Below are positions 34,193 to 44,038 of a stretch of 64,000 nucleotides of DNA, in pieces. The translations under genes and the position numbers were made by a program. The DNA is taken from positions 61,104-125,103 of the forward strand of contig CALUNB010000001.1 in assembly GCA_944321885.1 (NCBI GenBank), given 5' to 3'. The notes beneath the pieces were generated by a model. The model did no database searches and was not told where the DNA came from. It saw only the letters and a program-made list of their open reading frames with translations. The DNA comes from an uncultured Bacteroidales bacterium. Its GTDB lineage: Bacteria > Bacteroidota > Bacteroidia > Bacteroidales > P3. Each line of letters opens with the position of its first letter. Positions within the stretch are counted from its first letter, which is position 1.

Positions 34193-35020
34193 ATGAGTAA
34201 TGTAATTTCTATCGCCAATCAAAAAGGAGGGGTAGGCAAGACAACCTCCGCCATCAACCTTTCCGCCGCCTTGGCGGCTTTGGACCAGAAGGTCCTTTTG
34301 ATTGACGCCGATCCCCAGGCCAACGCCACCTCCGGCGTGGGAGTGAATCCCGACCATGTGAACGGAAGCCTGTACGAGTGCATGTTGGGGGATATGGAGC
34401 CGGAAAACGTGGTTCAAAACACCCGTATCAAGAACTTGGATTTGATTCCGTCCCATGTTGATTTGGTAGGGGCTGAAGTGGAAATGGTGAACCTGCCTAA
34501 CCGCAACCACGTGCTGAGAAGCAAACTGAGCGAAATCCGCAAGAAATACGATTACATCGTCATCGATTGCGCCCCCTCCTTGGGCATCATCACGATGAAC
34601 GCCCTGACGGCATCCGACTCGGCCATCATCCCCGTCCAATGCCAATACTACGCCTTGGAAGGCTTGACCAAGCTCCTCAACACGATACGGATTGTCCAAA
34701 GCCGTTTCAACCACGACTTGGATTTGGAGGGCATCTTGCTGACCATGTACGACGGACGAACCCGCCTGTCGAAGCAAGTGGTGGAAGAAGTCAGGACGCA
34801 CTTTCTTGATTTGGCTTTCAATACATTGATTCACAGCAATATAAAGTTAGCCGAAGCGCCCAGTTACGGGATTTCCATCCTGGAACACGATATCAACAGT
34901 ATCGGTTCCATCAATTATCTCAACTTGGCCAAGGAAGTCCTGCAAAGGGATGCCCGCAAAGCAGCCGCCCGCAACGAATCCGCCACCACGGATGCGGAAG
35001 GGACGGGAAAACCGCTTTAA
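34193..35020 (+). CDS. parA: Chromosome partitioning ATPase ParA
   Basis: From the ATG at 34193 the product has 275 residues with the deviant Walker A box KGGVGKTT (11-18), the [11 protein letters not shown] motif and the DCAPSLG Walker B region. ParA forms ATP-dependent gradients on DNA that separate ParB-parS complexes. parB follows 36 bases downstream. The gap before it (34025-34192) shows no promoter consensus and no parS-like palindrome. The in-frame start at 34160 ([11 protein letters not shown]) is less likely since the family begins at the Walker strand. Confidence 0.96.
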   Translation: MSNVISIANQKGGVGKTTSAINLSAALAALDQKVLLIDADPQANATSGVGVNPDHVNGSLYECMLGDMEPENVVQNTRIKNLDLIPSHVDLVGAEVEMVNLPNRNHVLRSKLSEIRKKYDYIVIDCAPSLGIITMNALTASDSAIIPVQCQYYALEGLTKLLNTIRIVQSRFNHDLDLEGILLTMYDGRTRLSKQVVEEVRTHFLDLAFNTLIHSNIKLAEAPSYGISILEHDINSIGSINYLNLAKEVLQRDARKAAARNESATTDAEGTGKPL

Positions 35021-35056
35021 ATCACAATTCCGAATCACGCGCTTTAAAAGACGAAG

Positions 35057-35959
35057 ATGACTGCCAAAAGACCTGCATTAGGAAGAGGTTTGGATGCCTT
35101 GTTGGGCGAAAACAAATCCGGCTCCCCCGTCCAGGGACACGAGAACGTCCCGCCTTCCCTCGACTCGGAAGAAGGCGTAATCGGAGCCATTGCCGCCATT
35201 CCCATCGACCAGATTGATGCCAACCCCTTCCAACCCCGTACCCAGTTCAATGACGAAAGGCTGGAAGAACTTTGCCAATCCATCCGGACCAACGGAGTAA
35301 TCACCCCCATCACGGTCCGCAAGACGGGTGGACGTTACCAGCTCATTTCCGGGGAACGCCGGTTGCGGGCTTCCAAATTGGCAGGCTTGACGGAAATCCC
35401 GGCCTACATCCGGATGGCCAACGACAACCAGTCCTTGGAAATGGCCTTGATTGAAAACATCCAGAGAGAGGACTTGAACGCCATCGACGTGGCCCTTTCC
35501 TACCAAGCCTTGATGGATGCCTACAAGTATAACCAGGACGAACTCGGCAAACGGGTGGGAAAAGGCCGCAGCACCGTGACCAATTACCTCCGCTTGCTCA
35601 ACCTCCCGGCTGTCATCCAGCTCTACCTGAAAGACAACAAAATCAGTATGGGACATGCCCGTTGCCTGGTGGGAATCGAAAACGAGGAACAGCAACTGGA
35701 TCTGGCCCGGAAAGTCATCGAACAGGACTTGTCGGTCCGCCAGTTGGAAAACTCGATCCGCCAAAAGACCCCGGTTCAACCTCAAAAGAAAGAGACCGCC
35801 CCGGTTCCGGACTGGTTCCCCGAAGCACAACGACGCCTGTCCGAAAAACTCGCGCTCCCTGTCAGCCTCAAATCGAACAAAAAAGGAAAAGGCAGCATAG
35901 TCATCGACTTTTCGTCCGAGGAAGAGCTCCAAAAGATTTTTTCCCTCTTGAATGAATAA
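35057..35959 (+). CDS. parB: ParB/Spo0J centromere-binding CTPase
   Basis: This 300-residue protein has the N-terminal ParA-contact region (RPALGRGLDALL at 5-16), the NPFQPR box (56-61), the CTP-binding GERRLRAS box (99-106), a helix-turn-helix region (about 150-185, ELGKRVGKGRSTVTNYLRLL) and a C-terminal dimerisation domain. It binds parS and spreads as a CTP-dependent clamp. No convincing parS site was noticed in this window. Its TAA stop overlaps the next ATG by one base. Confidence 0.96.
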   Translation: MTAKRPALGRGLDALLGENKSGSPVQGHENVPPSLDSEEGVIGAIAAIPIDQIDANPFQPRTQFNDERLEELCQSIRTNGVITPITVRKTGGRYQLISGERRLRASKLAGLTEIPAYIRMANDNQSLEMALIENIQREDLNAIDVALSYQALMDAYKYNQDELGKRVGKGRSTVTNYLRLLNLPAVIQLYLKDNKISMGHARCLVGIENEEQQLDLARKVIEQDLSVRQLENSIRQKTPVQPQKKETAPVPDWFPEAQRRLSEKLALPVSLKSNKKGKGSIVIDFSSEEELQKIFSLLNE

Positions 35960-36849
35960 TGGATAGGAACCGTTCTTGGATCATACGGGTTGCCGGATGC
36001 CTGTGCAGCCTCTTTTTCCTTGTCGTCCAAGGACGGGCCCAATATACGCCCAAGGAATCCCTCCCAAAAGGGGATTTCTTGGCTTATGTCCAACAGGAAA
36101 ACGGGAATTCGACCCCGCTTTCCTTCCAAGTCTTTTCCCCTCGCAACTCGAACGCTTTTCCGGGAGATTACCGTTTTCCCGAGGTTTCTGAACATTTCAC
36201 GCCTGTTTCCAAAGATTTCAAGTTCGGAACGGATGCTTTCGCCTCCCCTTCCAACCTGCAATCTTTTTTTGCCAAAAAGCCCAAGCGGGATACCGTCCTC
36301 TTCGAGGCTTCGCCGGGGGTGGACCGCAAACTGCTGACCTTCCAGCAACGGAACTCGGGGGCTTTCAAACGCAAGAAAAAAGGAGGGCTGAAAGATCCCG
36401 GCATGGCAGCCCTGTGCTCGGCGGTCGTTCCCGGCTTGGGACAGATTTACAACGGGCAATGGTACAAGACACCCGTCCTCTACGCCGGTATCGGAGTCCT
36501 GGTTTACTTTACCGACCAGATGGTCAGCAACCGCAATATCTATCAGCGCGAAATCAAGGCAAGGACGGATTCCACCGGCAACTACAACCCAGACCTGACA
36601 AGCTATTCCTTGAGCGAAGTTTTGGAATTGCGCAACTATTACGAACACAATTTCGAACTCTGCCTCATCATCGCCGGAGCCGTGTACCTGCTCAACATCG
36701 TGGATGCCATCGTGTACGCCCACCTTTCCTCTTTCAACGTCTCGCCCGACCTCTCCCTTTCCATAAAGCCCTATGCCCGGACCAATTTCCACGTACGCAA
36801 CGGATTGCCTTTGGATGCCGGCATACGGGTCTGCCTGACCCTCAAATGA
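35959..36849 (+). CDS. DUF5683 domain membrane protein
   Basis: The 296-residue protein has a signal peptide (VAGCLCSLFFLVVQGRAQ, cleavage near residue 29), a polar stretch rich in Lys/Pro/Phe, and a C-terminal half with hydrophobic segments: PGMAALCSAVVPGLGQIYNGQWYKTPVLYAGIGVLVYF and LCLIIAGAVYLLNIVDAIVYAHL (each shown as separate helices). The pattern GLGQIYNGQWYKTP is the DUF5683 core. Function is unknown. The gene is translationally coupled to parB and sits before dapB, a fixed order in Bacteroidetes. Confidence 0.85.
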   Translation: MDRNRSWIIRVAGCLCSLFFLVVQGRAQYTPKESLPKGDFLAYVQQENGNSTPLSFQVFSPRNSNAFPGDYRFPEVSEHFTPVSKDFKFGTDAFASPSNLQSFFAKKPKRDTVLFEASPGVDRKLLTFQQRNSGAFKRKKKGGLKDPGMAALCSAVVPGLGQIYNGQWYKTPVLYAGIGVLVYFTDQMVSNRNIYQREIKARTDSTGNYNPDLTSYSLSEVLELRNYYEHNFELCLIIAGAVYLLNIVDAIVYAHLSSFNVSPDLSLSIKPYARTNFHVRNGLPLDAGIRVCLTLK

Positions 36850-36968
36850 GGGGCGGACCCGGTACAGGGAAAAACAAGGAGGCCTTCCGGGATTTACGGC
36901 ACCACACAGGGCTGCCGGATTTCCCGGGATATAGATTTTGACACGAATTCCAATAGCGATATTGAACG

Positions 36969-37739
36969 ATGAAGCCTTTGAAAATACTCTTGATCGGTTA
37001 CGGGAAAATGGGAAAAGAAGTGGAACGAATGGCCTTGGAACGCGGACATGGCATTATCGGTATCCTTGACAAGGAAGAAGACTGGCAACGGCATCCCGGA
37101 TACCTCTTCCAAGCGGACGTGGCCATCGACTTTTCCATCCCGGCTTCCGCCCCGGCCAATATCGGACGTTGCTTCGAGGCCCGTTTGCCCATCGTGGTCG
37201 GGACAACGGGTTGGGACAAGGAAATGCCGGCCATCCGGAAACGCTGCATCGAAGGCGGGCACGCCTTGTTCACGGCTTCCAACTTCTGCATCGGCATCCA
37301 TGTCTTCTTGGCTGCCGCCCGTACCATGGCCTCCCTTTTGGATACGCAGGACGACTACCACGCCCGTATCGAGGAAGTCCACCATATCCACAAGCTCGAC
37401 AAACCCAGCGGAACGGCTGTCACCTTGGCCCGCCAAGTCCTGGAAGCCTCCCCTCGCTACAAGGATTGGATATTGACCACGGAAAACGGATCCGGGACGG
37501 AGAAACAGGCTCCAACAGGGATAAATAACTCCCAAGAGGGAATCCTCCCGGTTTCCGCCTTCCGCGAAGGAGAAATCTTCGGCATACACCGTCTCTTTTT
37601 CGATTCGGAAACGGACTGCATCAGTTTGACCCACCAAGCCAAATCCCGGAGAGGCTTCGCCTTGGGTGCCGTCAAAGCCGCCGAATGGCTCCCCGGAAAA
37701 ACCGGCCTCTTCGGAATGCAGGATTTGTTAGGATTCTAA
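36969..37739 (+). CDS. dapB: 4-hydroxy-tetrahydrodipicolinate reductase
   Basis: The 256-residue enzyme of lysine and diaminopimelate synthesis reduces 4-hydroxy-tetrahydrodipicolinate with NAD(P)H. The nucleotide-binding GYGKMG is at 10-15, VGTTGW at 77-82, and the catalytic segment EVHHIHKLDKPSGTA at 136-150 holds His138 and Lys142. Length and motifs are normal. The 119-base gap before it contains GATATAGATTTTG, a near miss to the promoter consensus. The next gene starts 9 bases later, so the two are likely cotranscribed. Confidence 0.96.
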   Translation: MKPLKILLIGYGKMGKEVERMALERGHGIIGILDKEEDWQRHPGYLFQADVAIDFSIPASAPANIGRCFEARLPIVVGTTGWDKEMPAIRKRCIEGGHALFTASNFCIGIHVFLAAARTMASLLDTQDDYHARIEEVHHIHKLDKPSGTAVTLARQVLEASPRYKDWILTTENGSGTEKQAPTGINNSQEGILPVSAFREGEIFGIHRLFFDSETDCISLTHQAKSRRGFALGAVKAAEWLPGKTGLFGMQDLLGF

Positions 37740-37748
37740 ATCTCCGCC

Positions 37749-40700
37749 ATGACTTTCAAAAAAATGAAAACATACCTCGGCGGCCTCGTGGCTGCCTTGC
37801 TCCTAGGGACAAGTGCCATAGGCCAGAATCCGGTCCCGCAGGGTATCCCTTATCCGGAAAAGGCCGATTTGTACTCGGAAGAAATCAACCAGATTGTAGC
37901 CCGGATGTCGGTTGAGGACATGGCCGCCCAGACCATGATCCTACGTTCCAAAGCCAAGCCCGAACCCGGCTACGTGGCCGATATGCAACGTCTGCTTTCA
38001 AAATACGACTTCGGCGGGATTTGCTTCTTTGCCGGACAAACCCCCGACATGCTCCAACTGCAAAAAGCCTACCGGGAAGCTTCCCGGCTACCTTTGCTGA
38101 TGAGCATAGACGGGGAATTCGGCGCAGGCATGCGCATGACCGACATTCCCAAATTCCCCCGGCAGCAAGTCCTCGGTGCGGTTTCGGACGAATCCCTCGT
38201 CTTCGAGGCTGGCAGGCAAGTAGGACGCCAATGCCGCCTGCTCGGCCTGCAATGGAATTTCCTGCCGGTGGCCGATGTGAACAACAACCCGGACAACCCG
38301 GTCATCAACACCCGCTCTTTCGGGGAAGAGGCGGACCGGGTGGCCCGTTTGGCCGGTCTTTATTTGCAAGGACTTCAAAGCCAGGGTGTCATGGGTTCGG
38401 CCAAACATTTCCCGGGGCATGGAGATACCGAAACCGACTCGCACGAGGCCCTACCCCTTATCCGGCATGACCGCCGGACCATGGACAGCATCCATCTGCT
38501 GCCTTTCAAGGAATTGATAAAACAAGGCGTGGAAAGCATCATGGTGGCCCACCTCGACCTGCCCGCCTACGACAGCAGCGGGCTGCCGTCCTCGCTCAGT
38601 CCCGCCGTCGTGACCGGCTTGCTTCGCGAAGAACTGGGATACAAGGGCCTTATCGTGACCGACGGCCTGGAAATGGCCGGGGTCCGCAACGCCATAAACG
38701 ACTTGCCCCAAGCAAAAAGCATCGGGACCAGCATGGTCGAAGTCCAAGCCTTGGTGGCCGGTTGCGACGTACTGCTGCTGCCCGTGGACCCGCAAGCCGC
38801 CGTACAAGCTATTGCCAAAGCCGTCAAACGGGGCATCCTGTCCAAAAGCCGCTTGGAGGAAGCCTGCCGCCGGGTCCTTTACTACAAATTGGCCCAGAAC
38901 AAACAAACCGACTACCAGAAATACCCTTCCGAAGCAGCTTTGGAAAACACCAAGGCTTTCCTGCGCGACTCGATTCTGACCCGCCAATCCGGACAAATCC
39001 GGCAAGCCATTTACGACCAAGGCGTGACCTTGGTTGAAAACTTCAACCGGCTTCTGCCGCTGCCGGCTTTCAGCTATCCCCGTAAAACCTGCATCAACAT
39101 CGGATACGGCAAGCCGGACGAGTTTTCCCGGCGGACCAGCCGCTATGATGCGGACATCCGTCACCTCTACATAGACCGGGATTTCGAGTTCGAACAAACG
39201 TTCACGCCTGCTTTCCGACAGATTCTGGCCGAAAGCGACCTGATCATGGTCAGCATCACCAACACCAACTACACGCCCTCCCGGAATTACGGTATCACGC
39301 CCCAAAGCGTGCGCCTGGTCGACAGCTTGCAAAATTTCGGCAAACCCGTGGTCCTGGTAGTGTTCGCCCCGCCTTATGCGCTCGAAGCGTTTTATGAAAT
39401 GCCGCGTATCCAGGCCATCCTTTGCGGCTACCAGGAAGTCAAGGAAAGCCAGATTGCCTGCGCCGACATCGTGTTCGGGACCTTGGGTGCCACGGGCAGG
39501 CTGCCGGTCAGCATCGCCAAATTCTGGCCAGCCGGGCACGGCATAAGAACTTATTCTTCCCGTTTCGGTGAACGCACGGCGGAAGAAGCCGGGTTGGACC
39601 CTGCCGTTTTCCAGCGTATCGATTCCTTGGTCCAGGCCGGTATCGACCAAGGTGCCTATCCCGGTTGCCAGGTCTTCATCGCAAAAAAGGGCTTCGTGGT
39701 CTACGACAAATGTTTCGGGCACGAGACCTATGACAGCAACGCCCCGGAGGTGGAACCCGAAAGCCTTTACGACATCGCTTCCCTGACTAAAATCATGGCG
39801 ACCACCTTGGCATACATGCGTTTGTATGAAGAGGGAAAATACCATTTGGACGATGAAATCGCGAACGTCCTGCCTCGTCTGCGGCGGAGCAATAAAAAGC
39901 ACATCACCTTCCGGCAATTGCTTTCCCACCAGTCCGGTCTCAAATCCTACATCCCCTACGTGGACCTGAACAAGCCCGAATGGAAAGGGAAACCAGTCTT
40001 CGACTCGGCCTTCTCGGAGGAATACCCCCTGCAAGTGGCCGACAGCCTGTTCCTGCAAAAGGATTACAAAATGCATATCCGGGAGCTGATTGATGAAAGC
40101 CCGGTCAATGCCCGCCGCCCTTATGTCTACAGCGACCTGGGCTTCTACTACCTGAACGAGGCCCTGCCCTACCTGGCCGATACCACGCTCGAAGCCTATG
40201 TGGAAGAAAACTTCTACCGCTTCCTCGGACTGAAGAACCTGGGCTTCCATCCCCTGGAACGTTTCCCGGCATCCCGGATCATGCCTACCGAAAACGACCG
40301 AAGCCTGAGGCACCGGCAAATCCGGGGCTTCGTGCACGACCCTTTGATTGCCCTCCTGGGTGGTGCCGGCGGCTCGGCCGGATTGTTCTCCAACGCCCGC
40401 GACGTGGCGGTCATCTGCCAAATGCTGCTCCAAGGCGGGGAATATGCCGGCATACAGTATTTCAACCCGGGAACCGTCAAGATGTTCACTTCTTCGGATT
40501 TCAGCCCGGAGGACAACCGCCGGGGCGGTGGCTTCGACAAACCGCCCGCCGACACCTGCCAGCCTTCTCCCACGGCTCCTTCGGCCTCGCTTTCCAGCTT
40601 TGGGCATAGCGGTTTCACCGGCACCTATTGCTGGGTGGATCCCGAATACCAATTGGTCTATGTCTTCCTGTCGAACCGGGTCTACCCGTCGGCGGAAAAC

Positions 40701-40820
40701 AAGTTGCTGATCCAATCCGGCATACGGACCCGGATCCAGGAATATCTTTACCAAGCCGACCGGGAGAACCAAGCGGTAGCAAGGGAACAGCCCCGGAAAT
40801 CCCCTTGGAAAGAAGATTAA
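37749..40820 (+). CDS. GH3 beta-N-acetylhexosaminidase (NagZ-like) fused to a serine beta-lactamase-like domain
   Basis: The 1023-residue secreted protein has a signal peptide (to about residue 25, AIGQ). The GH3 domain (about 40-600) is of the NagZ type: KHFPGHGDTETDSH at 219-232 carries the His-Asp acid/base loop and Asp305 in IVTDGLEMAG is the nucleophile; a C-terminal GH3 subdomain follows. Residues about 620-1000 are a class C beta-lactamase/PBP-like serine hydrolase with SLTK (Ser678, Lys681), YSD in place of YxN, and HSG. It probably trims murein or amino-sugar glycans in the periplasm. The fusion is known from Bacteroidetes. An alternative ATG is at 37764. Confidence 0.92.
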   Translation: MTFKKMKTYLGGLVAALLLGTSAIGQNPVPQGIPYPEKADLYSEEINQIVARMSVEDMAAQTMILRSKAKPEPGYVADMQRLLSKYDFGGICFFAGQTPDMLQLQKAYREASRLPLLMSIDGEFGAGMRMTDIPKFPRQQVLGAVSDESLVFEAGRQVGRQCRLLGLQWNFLPVADVNNNPDNPVINTRSFGEEADRVARLAGLYLQGLQSQGVMGSAKHFPGHGDTETDSHEALPLIRHDRRTMDSIHLLPFKELIKQGVESIMVAHLDLPAYDSSGLPSSLSPAVVTGLLREELGYKGLIVTDGLEMAGVRNAINDLPQAKSIGTSMVEVQALVAGCDVLLLPVDPQAAVQAIAKAVKRGILSKSRLEEACRRVLYYKLAQNKQTDYQKYPSEAALENTKAFLRDSILTRQSGQIRQAIYDQGVTLVENFNRLLPLPAFSYPRKTCINIGYGKPDEFSRRTSRYDADIRHLYIDRDFEFEQTFTPAFRQILAESDLIMVSITNTNYTPSRNYGITPQSVRLVDSLQNFGKPVVLVVFAPPYALEAFYEMPRIQAILCGYQEVKESQIACADIVFGTLGATGRLPVSIAKFWPAGHGIRTYSSRFGERTAEEAGLDPAVFQRIDSLVQAGIDQGAYPGCQVFIAKKGFVVYDKCFGHETYDSNAPEVEPESLYDIASLTKIMATTLAYMRLYEEGKYHLDDEIANVLPRLRRSNKKHITFRQLLSHQSGLKSYIPYVDLNKPEWKGKPVFDSAFSEEYPLQVADSLFLQKDYKMHIRELIDESPVNARRPYVYSDLGFYYLNEALPYLADTTLEAYVEENFYRFLGLKNLGFHPLERFPASRIMPTENDRSLRHRQIRGFVHDPLIALLGGAGGSAGLFSNARDVAVICQMLLQGGEYAGIQYFNPGTVKMFTSSDFSPEDNRRGGGFDKPPADTCQPSPTAPSASLSSFGHSGFTGTYCWVDPEYQLVYVFLSNRVYPSAENKLLIQSGIRTRIQEYLYQADRENQAVAREQPRKSPWKED

Positions 40821-40834
40821 ATTTAGTACTTTTG
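40805..40834 (+). promoter_or_regulatory. pdxS promoter
   Basis: TTGG (40805-40808), an 18-base spacer and TACTTTTG (40827-40834). The -33 box is inside the end of the GH3 gene. The leader to the pdxS ATG is about 78 bases. Confidence 0.65.
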
Positions 40835-40917
40835 CCCGCCTTTGGGAAACAACTTCTGGCCGATGAGCAAAAAAACGGCCTGTTTTTTTGATTCTCAAGA
40901 AAAAAAAATTCATCAAC

Positions 40918-41814
40918 ATGACAACACATATGCAAAACGATGCAGATTGGAAAGTCAAATTGGGACTTGCCGAAATGCTGAAGAACGGGGTCATCATGGA
41001 CGTGACCAACGTGGAACAAGCCAAAATCGCCGAAGATGCCGGTGCCATTGCCGTCATGGCCTTGGAACGTGTTCCTTCGGACATCCGGGCCCAAGGCGGG
41101 GTTGCCCGCATGAGCGATCCGAAGATGATTATGGAAATCAAACAGGCGGTCAGCATCCCGGTTATGGCAAAATGCCGTATCGGACACTTCGCCGAAGCCC
41201 AGATTCTTCAAGCCCTCGGAATCGATTTCATCGATGAAAGCGAAGTCTTGACGCCCGCCGATGACGAATTCCATATCAACAAGCACGACTTCAAGATTCC
41301 TTTCGTCTGCGGATGCCGCAACTTAGGGGAAGCCCTGCGCCGCATCGGGGAAGGTGCCGCCTTGATTCGTACCAAGGGGGAAGCCGGTACCGGCAATATC
41401 GTGGAAGCTGTCCGCCATATGCGTGCGTTGATGGCTGGAATCCACCGCCTGCAAGCCTGCGGCAAGGAAGAGCTCATGACGGAAGCCAAGAACCTCGGTG
41501 CACCTTACGACCTGGTATGCTACGTGGCTGAACACGGCAAACTGCCGGTTCCCAATTTCTCCGCCGGTGGCGTAGCCACGCCTGCCGATGCGGCTTTGAT
41601 GCGCCAACTGGGTGCCGAATCGGTTTTCGTAGGTTCGGGCATCTTCAAGTCGAGCAACCCGAAAAAAGTGGCCAAAGCCATCGTGGAAGCCACGACCAAC
41701 TACATGGATGCCGGCAAATTGGCCAAATTGTCCGAAGACCTCGGCGAACCCATGCACGGTATCGATGTCCGCCAATTGGATGAAAAACATCTTTTTGCCA
41801 ACCGGGGTTGGTAA
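40918..41814 (+). CDS. pdxS: Pyridoxal 5'-phosphate synthase, synthase subunit
   Basis: From the ATG at 40918 the 298-residue TIM-barrel protein makes PLP from ribose 5-phosphate, glyceraldehyde 3-phosphate and ammonia. Active-site residues by comparison with B. subtilis PdxS: Asp28 (VIMDV), Lys85 ([10 protein letters not shown]) and Lys153 ([11 protein letters not shown]). Twelve copies assemble with PdxT, which provides ammonia. Many PLP enzymes lie in this window (tryptophanase, glycogen phosphorylase). An upstream in-frame ATG at 40888 is less favoured. Confidence 0.97.
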   Translation: MTTHMQNDADWKVKLGLAEMLKNGVIMDVTNVEQAKIAEDAGAIAVMALERVPSDIRAQGGVARMSDPKMIMEIKQAVSIPVMAKCRIGHFAEAQILQALGIDFIDESEVLTPADDEFHINKHDFKIPFVCGCRNLGEALRRIGEGAALIRTKGEAGTGNIVEAVRHMRALMAGIHRLQACGKEELMTEAKNLGAPYDLVCYVAEHGKLPVPNFSAGGVATPADAALMRQLGAESVFVGSGIFKSSNPKKVAKAIVEATTNYMDAGKLAKLSEDLGEPMHGIDVRQLDEKHLFANRGW

Positions 41815-41853
41815 AGTGTTGCCAATAGTTCCATTCTGACACAGCTTCACTCC

Positions 41854-41918
41854 GGCGGTGTGTCCCAATGGGTGCCGAATCTCTTGACAGACGTGAAATC
41901 CCCGTTCCGACACACCGC
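41854..41918 (+). repeat. Family-A short palindrome between pdxS and pdxT
   Basis: GGCGGTGTGTCCCAATGGG at 41854-41872 and, inverted, GCGGTGTGTCGGAACGGG at 41918-41901 form the arms, with a 28-base loop. The base change GCG to GTG is matched on both sides. It may attenuate pdxT relative to pdxS. Confidence 0.65.
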
Positions 41919-41975
41919 TCTGGTTTCTTCCAGAAACCCAGAAAAAAAACAGTTTTCCAAAAGATCCTCTCTTCC

Positions 41976-42542
41976 ATGAAAACCATTGGAATCTTAGGCA
42001 TACAAGGTGCCATCGAGGAACACGAATCTTCCTTGCAGAAAATCGGATGCAAGACCCTTTGGGTCAAGGAAGCCTCCGACCTGACCCGTATCGACGGCAT
42101 CATCCTTCCCGGCGGGGAAAGTACCTCGATGGGGAAACAGCTGGTCTGGTCGGGCCTGATGGAACCTTTGCGCCAAAGCATCGCCCAAGGCCTGCCGGTC
42201 TTCGGGACCTGCGCAGGCATGATTCTGCTGGCAAAGGAACTGGATGGCAACAACGCCCAAAGCCGTATCGGTCTCATGGACATCCTGGTAAGACGGAACG
42301 CCTACGGTTCCCAGTTGGACAGCTTTGTCACGGAACTGGAAGTGAAAGGCTTCGCCCAACCCCTGCCGGCGGTTTTCATCCGGGCACCCCGTATCGAAAG
42401 TTGCGGGAACGGGGTCGAAACCTTGGCTTCCCACCAAGGCCATCCTGTCCTGGTTCGCCAAGCCAAGATGCTGGCGGCCAGCTTCCACCCGGAATTGACC
42501 GACAACACCGAATTGCACCGCTACTTCACCGAAATGATTTAA
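41976..42542 (+). CDS. pdxT: Pyridoxal 5'-phosphate synthase, glutaminase subunit
   Basis: From the ATG at 41976 the 188-residue class I glutamine amidotransferase has Cys79 (FGTCAGM) with His171 and Glu173 (SFHPELT) as the catalytic triad, and the GGEST oxyanion motif at 46-50. It hydrolyses glutamine and channels ammonia to PdxS. The 161-base gap to pdxS holds a REP-like palindrome. nusB starts 5 bases after its stop. Confidence 0.96.
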   Translation: MKTIGILGIQGAIEEHESSLQKIGCKTLWVKEASDLTRIDGIILPGGESTSMGKQLVWSGLMEPLRQSIAQGLPVFGTCAGMILLAKELDGNNAQSRIGLMDILVRRNAYGSQLDSFVTELEVKGFAQPLPAVFIRAPRIESCGNGVETLASHQGHPVLVRQAKMLAASFHPELTDNTELHRYFTEMI

Positions 42543-42547
42543 CTGTC

Positions 42548-43546
42548 ATGTTCAACCGACGATTCATCCGAGAAAAAACCGTGCAAGCCTACTACGGTTA
42601 TGTCCAAGGGGGTGCCGAATCGGCCGTGGTTTGCCAAAAGAACCTGCTGGCGGGCCTCGACCAGACGGCAGCCCTGTATTACCTGCAAATCGCTTTCCTG
42701 ATTTCGCTTTCGGAATACGCCGAAGAAAAGTACCAAGGGGCGATGGAACGCAAACGGGTCCCTGAAAAAGCGTTGGAAGGGCTCCGCCTGATGGCCCGCA
42801 ACATCGCCATCGACCACTTGAAAAAGGACACGAACTACCTCCTCAACATCGACAGTTACAAATTCAATTGGAAGGACCGCCAAGCCGACTTGGTTTCCGC
42901 TGTCTTTGCCGAACTTTTCTCGCTCCAGGACGGGAATTCGGTCGCCAACACGGTCTTGGAAAACCTCAAGGCCGAAAAAGCGGAAGCCGTTTCCCCCGCT
43001 TCCCCGGAAGAAACGGCATTCGAGTTCCACCGGGCCTTCCTGCGCAAGCTCTACAAACGGAAAATCGGCTTGAATCCCATCCTGCGTTCCTATTGCGAGG
43101 AACGCTCCCTGTTTTGGGAATCGGATTATGAAAGTGCCGTTTTCTGGGTCTTTTCCACCATCTCGCAAATGAGCCCCGAACGGAACAACAACGTGGATCC
43201 AGGCTGGTCTCCCAACGACGAGGCGGTCGTCTTCGGCAAAACCTTGCTCGAAAAGACCCTCTTGCACCAAGACGAATACAACCAATACATCTATTCCCGG
43301 CTCCAGAACTGGAAACCGGAACGTCTGGGCGTGACAGAACGGGTCCTGCTCTGCATGGCCGTCAGCGAACTGGTCAATTTCCCGTCGATTCCGGTCAAAG
43401 TCACGCTGAACGAGTACATCGAATTGGGCAAGCGGTTCTGCCTTCCCGAAAGCGCGTCCTTCATCAACGGTGTGCTCAACAAGATTGTCGTGGACCTGCA
43501 ATCGGAAAAGAAAATCCTCAAAAGCGGGCGGGGGCTAATCGGATAG
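42548..43546 (+). CDS. nusB: Transcription antitermination factor NusB
   Basis: From the ATG at 42548 the 332-residue protein has the all-helical NusB fold in its C-terminal half (about 200-315, ending NEYIELGKRFCLPESASFINGVLNKIV) and a long N-terminal part (MFNRRFIREKTVQAYYGYVQ..) that is usual for Bacteroidetes NusB, which exceed the 140 residues of E. coli. NusB binds boxA RNA with NusE/S10 and aids rRNA transcription. The longer frame back to 42047 overlaps pdxT and is rejected. Confidence 0.93.
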   Translation: MFNRRFIREKTVQAYYGYVQGGAESAVVCQKNLLAGLDQTAALYYLQIAFLISLSEYAEEKYQGAMERKRVPEKALEGLRLMARNIAIDHLKKDTNYLLNIDSYKFNWKDRQADLVSAVFAELFSLQDGNSVANTVLENLKAEKAEAVSPASPEETAFEFHRAFLRKLYKRKIGLNPILRSYCEERSLFWESDYESAVFWVFSTISQMSPERNNNVDPGWSPNDEAVVFGKTLLEKTLLHQDEYNQYIYSRLQNWKPERLGVTERVLLCMAVSELVNFPSIPVKVTLNEYIELGKRFCLPESASFINGVLNKIVVDLQSEKKILKSGRGLIG

Positions 43547-43578
43547 GAAAGCGGCTGACAGCACAAAGCCTGCCGGGA

Positions 43579-43610
43579 TTTGGCAGATAGACTTTTCCCT
43601 TTTATCTTTG
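43579..43610 (+). promoter_or_regulatory. yajC promoter (best consensus match in the window)
   Basis: TTTG at 43579-43582, a 20-base spacer and TATCTTTG at 43603-43610 match both boxes and ideal spacing. The yajC ATG is 29 bases further on. Confidence 0.85.
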
Positions 43611-43639
43611 TTGTTTCATTTTAAATTTTTATAAACGAC

Positions 43640-43963
43640 ATGAACTTTTTGAACCTGCTTCTGCAAACCAGCCAAACCCCTAAAAACGCTGCTTTGCAAC
43701 AAATCTTGTTGATTGTTGTCATCCTGGTCATTTTCTATTTCTTCATGATCCGTCCGCAAATGAAACGGAGCAAAGAACAGAAGAAATTCCGCGACAGCCT
43801 CCAGAAAGGCCAACGGGTTGTCACCATCGGCGGTATCCATGGGAAAATCGTCGATATCCAGGAAAACACGGTATCCATCGAAGTAGAAGACGGTAGCCGC
43901 CTGCGCATGGAAAAGAGCGCCATCGCTTCGAACATCGGAGACCAAATCCCGAACAACCAATAA
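43640..43963 (+). CDS. yajC: Preprotein translocase subunit YajC
   Basis: A 107-residue protein with one transmembrane helix (about residues 24-43, ILLIVVILVIFYFFMIRPQ), the YajC signature RPQMKRSKEQKKF immediately after, and a small soluble beta domain (GQRVVTIGGIHGKIVDI). It associates with SecDF in the inner membrane. Unlike many bacteria, it is not next to secDF here. Confidence 0.95.
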   Translation: MNFLNLLLQTSQTPKNAALQQILLIVVILVIFYFFMIRPQMKRSKEQKKFRDSLQKGQRVVTIGGIHGKIVDIQENTVSIEVEDGSRLRMEKSAIASNIGDQIPNNQ

Positions 43964-43964
43964 A

Positions 43965-44000
43965 AAAATCCAAGCCAGACAAACACCTGTCTTGGATTTT
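43965..44000 (+). terminator. yajC terminator
   Basis: AAAATCCAAG and CTTGGATTTT form a perfect 10-bp stem one base after the stop, ending in TTTT. An inner AGACA/TGTCT pairing is also possible. Confidence 0.8.
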
Positions 44001-44038
44001 GACCGGCTGTGTCAAAATAAGACTTTCAACAACTTTTC

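Noticed and set aside
34025..35959. parS site near parAB
   Set aside because: No palindrome resembling the TGTTTCACGTGAAACA type was found in or around the genes.
42047..42547. N-terminal extension of NusB over pdxT
   Set aside because: It is the shadow frame of pdxT; the ATG at 42548 follows the pdxT stop by five bases and begins the conserved part.
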